The notes below the pieces were generated by a model. That model had not been told where the DNA came from. It saw nothing but the letters and a program-made list of their open reading frames with translations, and did no database searches. The position numbers were made by a program, and so were the translations under genes. Positions 27,466-37,100 of a stretch of DNA of 64,000 bases are shown here, in pieces. The DNA is taken from the NCBI RefSeq assembly GCF_004114795.1, contig NZ_CP035311.1, positions 744,001-808,000 of the forward strand, read 5' to 3'. Positions within the stretch are counted from its first letter, which is position 1. The number at the start of each line of letters is the position of its first letter. Source of the stretch: Janthinobacterium sp. 17J80-10 (GTDB taxonomy: Bacteria > Pseudomonadota > Gammaproteobacteria > Burkholderiales > Burkholderiaceae_D).

Positions 27466-29400
27466 ATGTCTTCCTTAACGCGGGTTGCCAGTCTGGTATT
27501 TTCAGTCGTGGCTATTGTACTGGCCTTGCCTGTCGCGCATGCCGCCGGCGATGACGATATCTTCATGGCCCTTCGCGATGCCGCACGCCGCAATGACGCT
27601 GCGCAGGCGGGCGAGCTGGCGGCACGTTTGCCGAATTATGCCATTCCTTCGTATGTGGATTACTACCGCCTGAAGCCGCGCCTGAAGGATGCCTCGGGCG
27701 CCGAGATCCGCGACTACCTGGCCCGCTACGACGGCACGGCGATCGCCGACCGCTTGCGTAACGACTGGCTGCTGGAGTTGGGCAGGAAGCGCGACTGGGC
27801 CGCGTTCGACGCCCAGTTGCCGCTGTACGTGGTCAACGACGACATGCAGGTCAAGTGTTATGCGTTGCTGTCGAAGCTGTCGCGCGGCGCCACGGTGGCG
27901 GACGATGCGCGTGCGTTGCTGACTTCGCCCAAGGAGTATGGCGAGGCATGCCAGACGCTGGTTTCTGCCCTTGTCGAGGCTGGCCAGTTCAATGCGGATG
28001 ATGTCTGGGCGCAGATTCGCCTGGCGGCAGAAAACGGCCAGGCCGCGGTTGCGCGGCGCCTGGCGCCGTTGGCAGGCGGCGATGAAAAACGCGTCGGGCT
28101 GGCCATCGAGCACCCGGTGGTGTTTGTCGCGCGTGGCGTGGGCAGCGGCCGCGCTGAGCGCGAGACCTTTATCGTTGCGCTGGGTCGTGCTGCCAAGCAG
28201 AGCCCCGAGCAAGCTGCCAATGCGCTGTCGATGCGGGCGGAAGACAAGCTTTCGGCGAAAGAGCAGGCGCTCGGCTGGGCGCAGATCGCCTTGCAGGCAT
28301 CCTACAAGCTGGCGCCCGAAGCGGCGACCTGGTGGACCCGAGCGCAAGGCGCGCCGCTGTCGCCGGAAGGGCAGCAATGGAAAGTGCGCATTGCCTTGCG
28401 CAACGAAGACTGGCGGTCGGTCAGGAGCGGCATCGAGGCGATGCCGGAAGCGCTGCGCAATGATCCGGCGTGGGTGTACTGGCGCGGGCGCGCATTGCAG
28501 GCCGCGGGCAAGGACGAGGACGCGCGGCAACTTTACCGTTCGATTGCCGACCAGTTCCATTTTTATGGCCAGTTGGCCACCGAGGAACTGGCGCAGAAAA
28601 TTTCCATTCCACAAGCAGCCACCCCGGTGACAGCGGCCGAACTGGCTGCGACGGAAGCCAATGCCGGTTTGCGCCGCGCGCTGAAATTCTTTGCCATGGA
28701 TCTGCGTTTCGAGGGCGTGCGCGAATGGAACTGGGAAATGCGGCACATGAAAAGCGAGCGCGAATTTTTAGCGGCAGCCGAGTTTGCGCGGCAAAACAAT
28801 GTCCTTGACCGCATGGTCAACAGTGCCGACCGCACGCGCTCGGAACATGATTTTGACCAGCGCTTTCCGACACCGTTTCGCGATGTCATGTACCGCACCA
28901 CGCAATCGCTCGGCATGGATATGGCATGGGTATATGGTTTGATCAGGCAGGAATCGCGCTTCATCATGCATGCCAAATCGCATGTGGGGGCATCCGGCTT
29001 GATGCAGTTGATGCCGGCGACGGCTCGCCTGGTGGCAAAAAAGATTGGCATGACTGATTTCGATCATGCACAAGTCAATCATGTCGACACCAATATCGCG
29101 CTTGGTACAAACTATCTGAATATGGTCTTGACGGAATTGGACGGTTCACAAGCCTTGGCAACCGCTGCCTACAACGCAGGCCCGGGCAGGCCGCGCGCCT
29201 GGAGGTCGACGCTGACCAGGACAGTGGAAGGTGCAATTTTCGCCGAAACGATTCCGTTCTCGGAAACGCGCGGCTATGTCAAAAATGTCTTGTCGAATGC
29301 AACGTATTACGCGGCCTTGTTTGAGGGCAAGCCCCAGTCGCTGAAGGCGCGGCTGGGTACGGTAACCCCGAAAGGAATGGTGCAAACAGAACAGCAATGA
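27466..29400 (+). CDS. slt: Soluble lytic murein transglycosylase
   Basis: 644 residues from ATG 27466 (MSSLTRVASLVF), with AGGGG 9 bases upstream; ATG 27430 with AGGA close by is the alternative. Signal peptide ends AHA near residue 26. A long alpha-helical U-shaped superhelical region is followed by the SLT catalytic domain: Glu in GLIRQESRF, then GASGLMQLMPATA and the C-terminal AYNAGPGRPRAW. It cleaves peptidoglycan in the periplasm to 1,6-anhydromuropeptides. The stop overlaps the next gene by ATGA. Confidence 0.95.
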   Translation: MSSLTRVASLVFSVVAIVLALPVAHAAGDDDIFMALRDAARRNDAAQAGELAARLPNYAIPSYVDYYRLKPRLKDASGAEIRDYLARYDGTAIADRLRNDWLLELGRKRDWAAFDAQLPLYVVNDDMQVKCYALLSKLSRGATVADDARALLTSPKEYGEACQTLVSALVEAGQFNADDVWAQIRLAAENGQAAVARRLAPLAGGDEKRVGLAIEHPVVFVARGVGSGRAERETFIVALGRAAKQSPEQAANALSMRAEDKLSAKEQALGWAQIALQASYKLAPEAATWWTRAQGAPLSPEGQQWKVRIALRNEDWRSVRSGIEAMPEALRNDPAWVYWRGRALQAAGKDEDARQLYRSIADQFHFYGQLATEELAQKISIPQAATPVTAAELAATEANAGLRRALKFFAMDLRFEGVREWNWEMRHMKSEREFLAAAEFARQNNVLDRMVNSADRTRSEHDFDQRFPTPFRDVMYRTTQSLGMDMAWVYGLIRQESRFIMHAKSHVGASGLMQLMPATARLVAKKIGMTDFDHAQVNHVDTNIALGTNYLNMVLTELDGSQALATAAYNAGPGRPRAWRSTLTRTVEGAIFAETIPFSETRGYVKNVLSNATYYAALFEGKPQSLKARLGTVTPKGMVQTEQQ

Positions 29401-30392
29401 CCGGGCTGGAAAACTCGCCGGATGTCGACCGCAAATATCCTGCCGTGCTGGTCATCGGCGGTTCGGGTTTTATTGGCAGTCATCTGGTCGCCCAGCTCTC
29501 TGCGCACGATTACCGCGTGCGCGTGCCGACCCGGCATGAAGACAATGCCCGCCACTTGCTGGTTTTGCCCAATGTGGATACCGCCGTCGCCGATATCCAT
29601 GACGATGCACAGTTGCGTCACCTGATGGATGGCATGGATGCCGTCATCAACCTGGTGGGAATTCTCCATGGCAAGCCGGCGGCGTCCGGGGCACGGTATG
29701 GGAGCGATTTTGCACGTGCCCATGTCGAGCTGCCGAAAAAAATCGTTGCCGCCTGCGTTGCAACGGGGATCACCCGCCTCCTTCACATGAGCGCGCTCGG
29801 CGCCGATCGCGATGCTCCCTCGATGTACCTGCGTTCCAAGGCCGACGGCGAAGCTGCTGCCTGTTCCAGTTCAGCCGTGGGGGTGACTATCTTCCGTCCG
29901 GCAGTGGTATTCGGCGAAGGCGACCATTTCCTCAACATGTTCGCCAGCTTGCAAAAAATGCTGCCGGTAATACCGCTGGGCGGCGCGGATGCCAAATTTC
30001 AGCCGGTGTTCGTCGGCGATGTCGCCACGGCCTATATCCATGCCCTGGAAAATCCCCATACCATCGGCCACGTCTACGAGTTGGCCGGGCCGCGCGTCTA
30101 TACCCTGCGCGAACTGGTAGGGCTGGCCGGTGAAGTCAGCGGCCACCCGCATCCTGTCGTGGGCTTGCCGCCAATGCTGGCGCGCGTCGAAGCCTGGTTC
30201 CTGGAACATGCACCGGGCGGTCCGCTCATGAGCCGCGACAACCTGGATTCGATGCGGGTCGATAATGTCGCCCGCCTGCCGATCGCCTCCGAGCTGGATA
30301 TCATCCCCACTGCGCTGGAAGCGGTGGTGCCTTCCTACCTGGCGCGCGACATCAACCGGGCCGACATGTTTCGCCACAAGGGCCGGGAATAG
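29397..30392 (+). CDS. NDUFA9-type atypical short-chain dehydrogenase
   Basis: 331 residues. Rossmann NAD(P)-binding motif VLVIGGSGFIGSHL near residue 17, then NLVGIL near residue 85 and the YLRSKADGE segment where the usual YxxxK lysine resides. Similar to the complex I NDUFA9-like family (atypical SDR). Substrate unknown; it may bind NADPH structurally. Overlaps slt by 4 bases, suggesting co-translation with the cell-wall enzyme. Confidence 0.85.
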   Translation: MTGLENSPDVDRKYPAVLVIGGSGFIGSHLVAQLSAHDYRVRVPTRHEDNARHLLVLPNVDTAVADIHDDAQLRHLMDGMDAVINLVGILHGKPAASGARYGSDFARAHVELPKKIVAACVATGITRLLHMSALGADRDAPSMYLRSKADGEAAACSSSAVGVTIFRPAVVFGEGDHFLNMFASLQKMLPVIPLGGADAKFQPVFVGDVATAYIHALENPHTIGHVYELAGPRVYTLRELVGLAGEVSGHPHPVVGLPPMLARVEAWFLEHAPGGPLMSRDNLDSMRVDNVARLPIASELDIIPTALEAVVPSYLARDINRADMFRHKGRE

Positions 30393-30493
30393 CCTGTCGT
30401 TGCCGGCAGTCGCTGATGCCAGGACGGGCAGCCGCAAGGCTTTGCGCTGTGGTAAGGTTCCATAATTGAACCGCCCCAACCGCTACGCAAACG

Positions 30494-31204
30494 ATGCAAT
30501 CCACCGAACTTGATCCTACTCTGGCACAGACCTTGAGCGACGCTGGCAAGAACCAGCTGACCCTGGTGATCGCCAATAAAAACTATTCGTCATGGTCCAT
30601 GCGGCCCTGGGTCGTCCTGAAGGCCTTCGGCATCCCTTTCAGGGAAATCCAGGTGAACCTCGGACAACCCGGCACGGCAGACGACATCGCGCGTTATTCC
30701 GCAGCCGGACGCGTGCCGGTGCTCTTGCACGGCGAAATCACTATCTGGGATTCTCTGGCAATCTGCGAATACCTGGCCGAGCAATTCCCGGAAAAGCACT
30801 TGTGGCCGACCAATGTTGCCGCGCGCGCCACGGCGCGCAGCATCTGCGCTGAAATGCACTCCGGCTTTGGCGACTTGCGGCAGGCGATGTGGATGAATAT
30901 CCGCGCCCGCTTTCCCGGCAAGGGCAGGACGCCGGGCGCGCAAGGCGACATTGGCCGCATCAGCGAGATCTGGGAAGACTGCCTGTCGCAATTCGGTCAC
31001 CATGAATACCTGTTCGGTGCATTCTCGGTTGCCGATGCCTATTTTGCACCGGTGGTCATGCGTTTTGCCACCTATGGCGTGACGCTGGCGCCGGCGCTGC
31101 AGGCCTATTGCGAGCGCGTCACCGCCCATCCGGCAGTGGCGGAATGGATCGCCGCAGCGTTGACCGAGCCCTTTGCGGTGGCGAAATACGATACCTATCC
31201 ATGA
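30494..31204 (+). CDS. Glutathione S-transferase family protein
   Basis: 236 residues with an N-terminal ~25-residue extension. The thioredoxin-like domain carries VIANKNYSSWSMRPWVVLKA with the likely catalytic Ser/Tyr, then the cis-Pro GRVPVLL and the glutathione-binding ES-type segment IWDSLAICEYLAE. The C-terminal all-helical domain is present. Such proteins in betaproteobacteria are usually of unknown substrate. Overlaps cca by ATGA. Confidence 0.9.
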   Translation: MQSTELDPTLAQTLSDAGKNQLTLVIANKNYSSWSMRPWVVLKAFGIPFREIQVNLGQPGTADDIARYSAAGRVPVLLHGEITIWDSLAICEYLAEQFPEKHLWPTNVAARATARSICAEMHSGFGDLRQAMWMNIRARFPGKGRTPGAQGDIGRISEIWEDCLSQFGHHEYLFGAFSVADAYFAPVVMRFATYGVTLAPALQAYCERVTAHPAVAEWIAAALTEPFAVAKYDTYP

Positions 31205-32430
31205 AGATCTATACCGTCGGCGGCGCAGTGCGCGACGGCTTGCTCGGCCTGCCCGTGCAAGACCGCGATTATGTCGTGGTTGGCGCCACACCCGCCGACA
31301 TGCTGGCACAAGGCTTTACGCCCGTGGGCAAGGATTTCCCGGTCTTTCTGCATCCGCAAACGCATGAGGAATATGCGCTGGCGCGCACCGAGCGCAAGAC
31401 CGCGCCGGGCTACAAGGGTTTTGTCTTTCATGCCGATGCCGACGTCACGCTGGAAGAGGACTTGCGCCGGCGCGACCTCACCATCAACGCCATTGCCCAG
31501 GCTGAGGACGGCAGCCTGACGGACCCCTTCAATGGCCAGGCGGATCTTGCGGCGCGCATCTTTCGCCATGTCTCCGACGCCTTTGCCGAAGACCCGGTGC
31601 GCATCCTGCGCCTGGCGCGGTTTGCGGCGCGCTTTGCGGATTTCACGGTGGCGCCGCAAACCCTGCAATTGATGCAGCAGATGGTGGCGGCCGGCGAAGT
31701 CGATGCATTGGTGCCGGAGCGGGTCTGGCAAGAGCTGGCGCGCGGCTTGATGGAAGCGGCGCCGTCGCGCATGTTCGAAGTCTTGCGTGCCTGTGGGGCC
31801 CTTGCGCGCATCCTGCCGGAGCTGGATGCCTTGTGGGGCGTGCCGCAGCCGGAAAAACACCATCCCGAAATCGACACCGGCGTGCATGTCATGCTGGCGC
31901 TCGATTGCGCCGCGCGCGCAGGATATTCCCTGCCGATCCGCTTCGCCGTACTGGCGCACGACCTCGGCAAGGGCGTCACGCCCTCGGAAAACTGGCCCGC
32001 CCACCATGGCCACGAGGCGCATAGTGTGGAACTGGTCGAGCAAGCCTGCCAGCGCCTGAAAATCCCCAATGAGTGCCGCGACCTGGCGGTGATGACGGCG
32101 CGCGAGCATGGCAATGTCGCGCGCGCGCCGGAATTGCGTGCCAATACGGTGGTCAAGCTGTTCGAGCGATGCGATGGCTTTCGCAAGCCGCAGCGTTTTG
32201 TTGACATGCTGTGCGCTGCCCAGTGCGATCAGCGCGGTCGCACCGGTTTTGAAGAACAGGCATTTCCACAGGCAGATTACCTGGAAGCCCTCCTGGCGGC
32301 GGCGCGTCATGTCGATGCAGGCGCAGTTGCAAGCCAGTTTGCCGGTCAGCCGCAGAAAATTGCCGAAGCTATCCATGCTGCACGGGTTGCCGCAGTCGCC
32401 GCGGCAATAACGGCAACGACGAACAATTAA
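31201..32430 (+). CDS. cca: CCA tRNA nucleotidyltransferase (class II, with HD domain)
   Basis: 409 residues from ATG 31201 (MKIYTVGGAVRDGLLG), overlapping the GST stop. Adds CCA to tRNA 3' ends without a template. GGAVRD is the nucleotidyl-transfer motif, followed by the DxD-equivalent QDRDYVVVG, the ERxR-like ARTERKT, and RRDLTINAIA. The C-terminal HD phosphohydrolase region has LAHDLGKG and HHGHEAHS, as in the E. coli-type multifunctional enzyme (2',3'-cyclic phosphodiesterase and phosphatase). Confidence 0.97.
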   Translation: MKIYTVGGAVRDGLLGLPVQDRDYVVVGATPADMLAQGFTPVGKDFPVFLHPQTHEEYALARTERKTAPGYKGFVFHADADVTLEEDLRRRDLTINAIAQAEDGSLTDPFNGQADLAARIFRHVSDAFAEDPVRILRLARFAARFADFTVAPQTLQLMQQMVAAGEVDALVPERVWQELARGLMEAAPSRMFEVLRACGALARILPELDALWGVPQPEKHHPEIDTGVHVMLALDCAARAGYSLPIRFAVLAHDLGKGVTPSENWPAHHGHEAHSVELVEQACQRLKIPNECRDLAVMTAREHGNVARAPELRANTVVKLFERCDGFRKPQRFVDMLCAAQCDQRGRTGFEEQAFPQADYLEALLAAARHVDAGAVASQFAGQPQKIAEAIHAARVAAVAAAITATTNN

Positions 32431-32607
32431 TTTCTTCCCGGTAATTTCATTCTTAATTAAATTTCTTGGTGGAAATATTGTTGTAATTTAGCCGAGGAAA
32501 TGCGTGCAAATACCGGATTTCTCAAATCCGGCGATCCTGTTTATTCCCCGAGAACACACAAAGCGCCTAAAATGGTTTTGTGCGCCGCAGCATCCGGGCG
32601 ATTCAAG

Positions 32608-33294
32608 ATGGGAAGTTTGATGGTTTCCGACGAAATTCTAGGCAATGTCCTGGGGGAGCCCAAGGCACCGCATCCATCGGTTCGCATCAAGGAACTGACG
32701 GAGCGTGACCGCCGTCGATTGCTGATGCATTTCCTCGCGCTCGACGAGCCGGAGCGCCAAATGCGTTTTGGCAGCGCGTTGCCGGATGAACTGCTCACCC
32801 GTTACGTTCAGAAAATCAATTTTGCCCGTGATGCGGTTTTCGGTGTCTATGACGATGCCTTAAGGCTGGTGGCAGTCGGGCATCTGGCCTACACGCCACG
32901 CGGTGCCATGCCCAGCCTGGCAGGTGCCACGGTTCGCGAGCGCATTGCAGAATTCGGGGTATCGGTACTGGCGCCGTATCGCGGCCAAGGCATCGGCACC
33001 CGGCTTTTCGAGCGGGCGGCGATGCACTGCCGCAATGATGATATTGACACCTTGTACGTGCATTGCCTGAGTTCCAACGAGCCCATGATGCATATTGCCA
33101 TCAAGGCAGGCATGACGATTCACCGCGACCACGGCGAAACCGACGCGTATCTGCGGTTGCCGCCGGCCGACCCCGCCAGCCATTTGCAGGAAGTGTTTGA
33201 CGAGCAGGTCGCCAGCCTCGACTACACCCTGAAAGCCAATACCCGCGCGCTCGGAAAATTCATCAAGACCCTGCCCGGCATCAAGAACGACTGA
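32608..33294 (+). CDS. GNAT family N-acetyltransferase
   Basis: 228 residues from ATG 32608 (MGSLMVSDE); the frame is open to ATG 32500, and neither start has a clear ribosome-binding site. Acetyl-CoA binding motif A is VSVLAPYRGQGIGTRLFERAAMH (residues ~120-142), with RGQGIG the pyrophosphate loop. The N-terminal IKELTERDRRRLLMHFLALD resembles GNAT domains seen in protein-acetyltransferase-type enzymes. Substrate unknown. The AT-rich 70 bases before 32500 may hold the promoter. Confidence 0.82.
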   Translation: MGSLMVSDEILGNVLGEPKAPHPSVRIKELTERDRRRLLMHFLALDEPERQMRFGSALPDELLTRYVQKINFARDAVFGVYDDALRLVAVGHLAYTPRGAMPSLAGATVRERIAEFGVSVLAPYRGQGIGTRLFERAAMHCRNDDIDTLYVHCLSSNEPMMHIAIKAGMTIHRDHGETDAYLRLPPADPASHLQEVFDEQVASLDYTLKANTRALGKFIKTLPGIKND

Positions 33295-33320
33295 AAAAAG
33301 CTTCCCGCAGTACGCCGGGA
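33294..33320 (-). terminator. Possible intrinsic terminator of the EF-hand gene
   Basis: Minus strand: TCCCG (33320-33316), 8-base loop, CGGGA (33307-33303), then AGC and a run of six T (33299-33294). The stem is short (5 bp) but GC-rich. It lies 56 bases after the stop of the EF-hand gene. Confidence 0.45.
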
Positions 33321-33375
33321 GGCCGGGGCAGGGCAAGGCAGGCCCGTTCCAGGAACGTGCCTGCGAAGCTGGCGC

Positions 33376-33906
33376 TTAGCCAGCCTTGCCGCCCTTGTGG
33401 TGATGCCCGCGGCCGGCGCGCATTTCCTCCTGCGTCAACTTGCCATCCTTGTTGGCGTCGAGCCGCTCGAACATGCGCGCGGTTCTTTCGCGCGCCGCTG
33501 CCTCGGCTTCCTGCAGGCTCAGAGCACCATCCCCATCCTTGTCTGCTGCCTTGAAGCTGGCTTCGTGGCGTTCCTGATGCTTGCTGCGCATGGCGTCATG
33601 CGTTGCCTGCAATTCTTCTTTCGACAGCTTGCCATCCTTGTTGGTATCGGCGGCGTCGAAGCCCTTGGACAGCAGCGGGTGGTCGGCTGCCTCGGCACGG
33701 CTGATCGCGCCATCCTTGTCCTTGTCGAGCTGGGCAATGGGATTGCCGTGGCGGTGGTGGGGGCGCGCCATCCTGTCGGCAGGCGCCGTCGCTGCAGCAG
33801 CAGGGGCTGCACTGGTGCTGGCAGGTACCGGCGGGGTCGATTGGGCAATGGCGATGCCTGCAGCAAACAGGCCGGCCACCAGGCCGGTAATGACTTTGAC
33901 TTGCAT
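33376..33906 (-). CDS. Secreted EF-hand calcium-binding protein
   Basis: 176 residues from ATG 33906 (MQVKVITGLVAGLFAAG), with AAGGAG 8 bases upstream. Signal peptide ends near AIAQ (residue 21). Four EF-hand loops: DKDKDGAISRAE, DTNKDGKLSKEE, DKDGDGALSLQE and DANKDGKLTQEE; each has the D-x-[DN]-x-DG pattern with a final Glu, so all should bind calcium. Low-complexity Ala/Pro segment between signal and first hand; a His/Gly/Lys-rich tail (GHHHKGGK). Probably periplasmic; role unknown. Three TGTTAC repeats lie upstream. Confidence 0.9.
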   Translation of the reverse strand: MQVKVITGLVAGLFAAGIAIAQSTPPVPASTSAAPAAAATAPADRMARPHHRHGNPIAQLDKDKDGAISRAEAADHPLLSKGFDAADTNKDGKLSKEELQATHDAMRSKHQERHEASFKAADKDGDGALSLQEAEAAARERTARMFERLDANKDGKLTQEEMRAGRGHHHKGGKAG

Positions 33907-33989
33907 GTTGCTTTCTCCTTGAGTAGAGCCGTATCGGCTTGGATTCATTAAACCCCCTGCCACCCCATTCCCCTAGGCCGCTTACCGAT

Positions 33990-34017
33990 TGTTACGCCTG
34001 TTACGTGCGCCTGTTAC
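33990..34017. repeat. Three direct TGTTAC repeats, possible operator
   Basis: TGTTAC at 33990, 33999 and 34012, all in the same orientation on the plus strand. The last two lie within a longer repeat, CGCCTGTTAC. Spacing of 9 and 13 bases averages one helical turn, as for OmpR-family response regulators. They lie 84-112 bases upstream of the EF-hand start (minus) and 165-195 bases upstream of the indolepyruvate oxidoreductase (plus). Confidence 0.4.
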
Positions 34018-34182
34018 AGCTTGCGCGAGCAGGCTTTGCTGCGGCGCGCATAGAGCCCTCCCTGTACCTGTGTTAGGGTCTACAATGTACAAGCCGGGCT
34101 CACGAGGCCCTGGTACATGATGACGTGAAAAACACGCCGCAGCACCTCCAAAGACACGATTTTTGGCACGGAGACAAATCGC

Positions 34183-37100
34183 ATGAATGCACCGCTACTT
34201 CCCGGGCAGGCCCTCGTACAGGCGCCGCGCCAGGACGCTATTTCCCTCGACGACAAATTCACGCTTGCGCGTGGCAGGGCTTTCCTGACCGGAACGCAAG
34301 CCCTGGTCCGCCTGCCGATGCTGCAGCACCAGCGCGACCAGGCAGCCGGGCTGAATACAGCCGGCTACATCAGCGGCTATCGCGGCTCGCCACTGGGCAA
34401 TGTCGACCTGACCGCGATGAAAGCGCAGAAGCACCTGGAAGCGCACCAGGTAAAATTTCATCCCGGCATGAATGAGGACCTGGCCGCCACGGCGGTATGG
34501 GGCACGCAGCAAGTCAACCTCTTCCCGGGGGCGCAATACGAAGGCGTGTTTTCACTCTGGTATGGCAAGGGGCCGGGCGTGGACCGCTGCGGCGATGTCT
34601 TCAAGCATGCCAACATGGCCGGTTCCAGTGCCCATGGCGGTGTATTGCTGGCAGTCGGCGACGACCACGCCGCCAAGTCTTCCACCACGGCGCACCAGAG
34701 CGAACATATCCTCAAGGCGTGCGGCATCCCCGTGCTGTATCCCGCCTCGGTGCAGGAGTATCTCGACTATGGCTTGCATGGCTGGGCCATGAGCCGCTAC
34801 ACCGGCCTGTGGGTCGCCATGAAATGCGTGACCGACCTGGTCGAATCCGGCGCCGTGGTCGATCTCGACCCTGACCGGGTGCAGATCGCGCTGCCGGAAG
34901 ACTTCGCGCTGCCGCCAGGCGGCTTGAATATCCGCTGGCCGGATGCGGTGCTCGAGCAGGAAGCGCGCATGAACAACTTCAAGTGGTATGCGGCGCTGGC
35001 CTATGCGCGCCGCAACCGCCTCAACCGGATTGTCTGGGACAGTCCGCGCGCGAAGATTGGCATCATCACCGCCGGCAAATCCTACCTCGATACGCGCCAG
35101 GCCCTGGCCGATCTCGGCATCGACGAGGACGTTGCGCGCGACATCGGCATTCGCCTCTATAAGGTCGGCATGACCTGGCCGCTGGAAGCCGAGGGCGTGC
35201 GCGACTTTGCCCAGGGGCTGGAAGAAATCCTGGTGGTCGAGGAAAAACGCCAGCTGCTGGAATACCAGTTGAAGGAAGAGCTGTATAACTGGCGCGACGA
35301 TGTGCGCCCGCGCGTGGTAGGCAAGTTCGACGACAGCGGCGAATGGAGCAACCCGCACCGCGAGGGGCATGGCCACTGGCTGTTGCCGGCCACTTACGAA
35401 CTGTCGCCGGCGCAGATTGCGCGGGCAATTGCCAGCCGCATCAGCAAGTACTTCGCCGGCCATCCGGTCGAGGCGCGCGTGCGCGAACGCATCGCTTACC
35501 TGGAAGCTAAGGATGCGGTGCTGCAAGCGGTCAGCACCGCGCCCAATCCGGCGACGGACCGCCTGCCGCATTTCTGTTCCGGCTGCCCGCACAACACCTC
35601 GACCAACCTGCCAACAGGCAGCCGCGCGCTGGCTGGCATCGGTTGCCACTACATGGTGTTGTGGATGGACCGCGAAACATCGACATTTACGCACATGGGC
35701 GCGGAGGGCGCCACCTGGATCGGCCATGCGCCTTTCACGAACGAGCCGCACGTGTTTGCCAACCTCGGCGACGGCACCTATTTTCACTCCGGTATCCTGG
35801 CCATCCGCGCCGCCGTCGCGGCGCAGGTGAATATCACTTACAAGGTCCTGTACAACGATGCCGTGGCGATGACCGGCGGCCAGCATGTCGATGGCCCGCT
35901 CGATCCGGCGCGCATTTCGCGCCAGCTCGCCGCCGAAGGCGTGACACCCATCGTGGTGATAACGGATGAACCGGACAAGTATCCCGACGGCACCGAGTGG
36001 GCTGCGGGCGTCGTCATCCGCCACCGGCGCGAGCTTGACGATGTGCAGCGCGAGCTGCGCGAAGTCCGCGGCGTGTCGGCAGTGATTTACGACCAGACCT
36101 GCGCTGCAGAAAAGCGCCGGCGCCGCAAGCAGCATGCCTATCCCGATCCGGCCCGTCGCGTCGTGATCAACGAGTCCGTGTGCGAAGGCTGCGGCGACTG
36201 CAGCGTGAAATCCAACTGCCTGTCGGTGGAGCCGCTGGAAACGCCATTCGGCCGCAAGCGCCAGATCAACCAGTCTTCCTGCAACAAGGATTACTCGTGC
36301 CTGGAAGGTTTTTGCCCGAGCTTTGTCACGGTCGAAGGCGGCGCCCTGAAGCGCCCGGCACCCGTCAAGGGAGCGCTGGTTGCGGGCGCGCAGGGTGCAT
36401 CTCCCGCAACCAGCCTGCCGCTGCCGGCGCTGCCTGCTGCGGCAGTGCCCTTCAATATCCTCGTGTGCGGCATTGGCGGTACCGGCGTCATTACCATCGG
36501 CCAGATCCTCGCCATGGCCGCCCACATCGAGGGCAAGGGCTGTACTGTCCTCGACATGAGCGGGCTGGCGCAGAAGGGTGGCCCGGTGATGTCGCATGTG
36601 CGCATCTGCGAGCGCCAGGATGCCCTGTTCTCCACACGTGTCGGCACCGGCATGGCCGATCTGGTGATCGGCTGCGACGTCATTGTCGCCGCCGGCCGCG
36701 ATGCCCTGACGCGCATGGGGGAAGGCAAGACTCACGCCGCCGTCAACACGACCGGCGCACCCACGTCAGCATTCATCCGTAACCCCGACTGGCAATATCC
36801 GGGCGCGTCGGCGGAAGAGCAGATCAGGACTGCCTGCGGCCGCGAGCGCGTCGATTTCATCAATGCCGGTCATGTAGCGGCCACACTGATGGGCGACACC
36901 ATCGCCACCAACATGTTCATGCTGGGTTACGCCTGGCAAAAGGGCTGGGTGCCGCTCGGCCTGGACGCCCTGGTGCGGGCCATCGAACTGAATGCCGTGT
37001 CGGTCGAGTTCAATCGCCAGGCGTTTGCCTGGGGCCGGCATGCGGCCTGCGACCTCGCCGCAGTTGAAAAACTGGCCCGCACCGAGGACGCCGCAGCGCA

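Noticed and set aside
34552-36735. 727-codon open frame on the minus strand inside the indolepyruvate oxidoreductase
   Set aside because: Antisense to a conserved enzyme, no family features.
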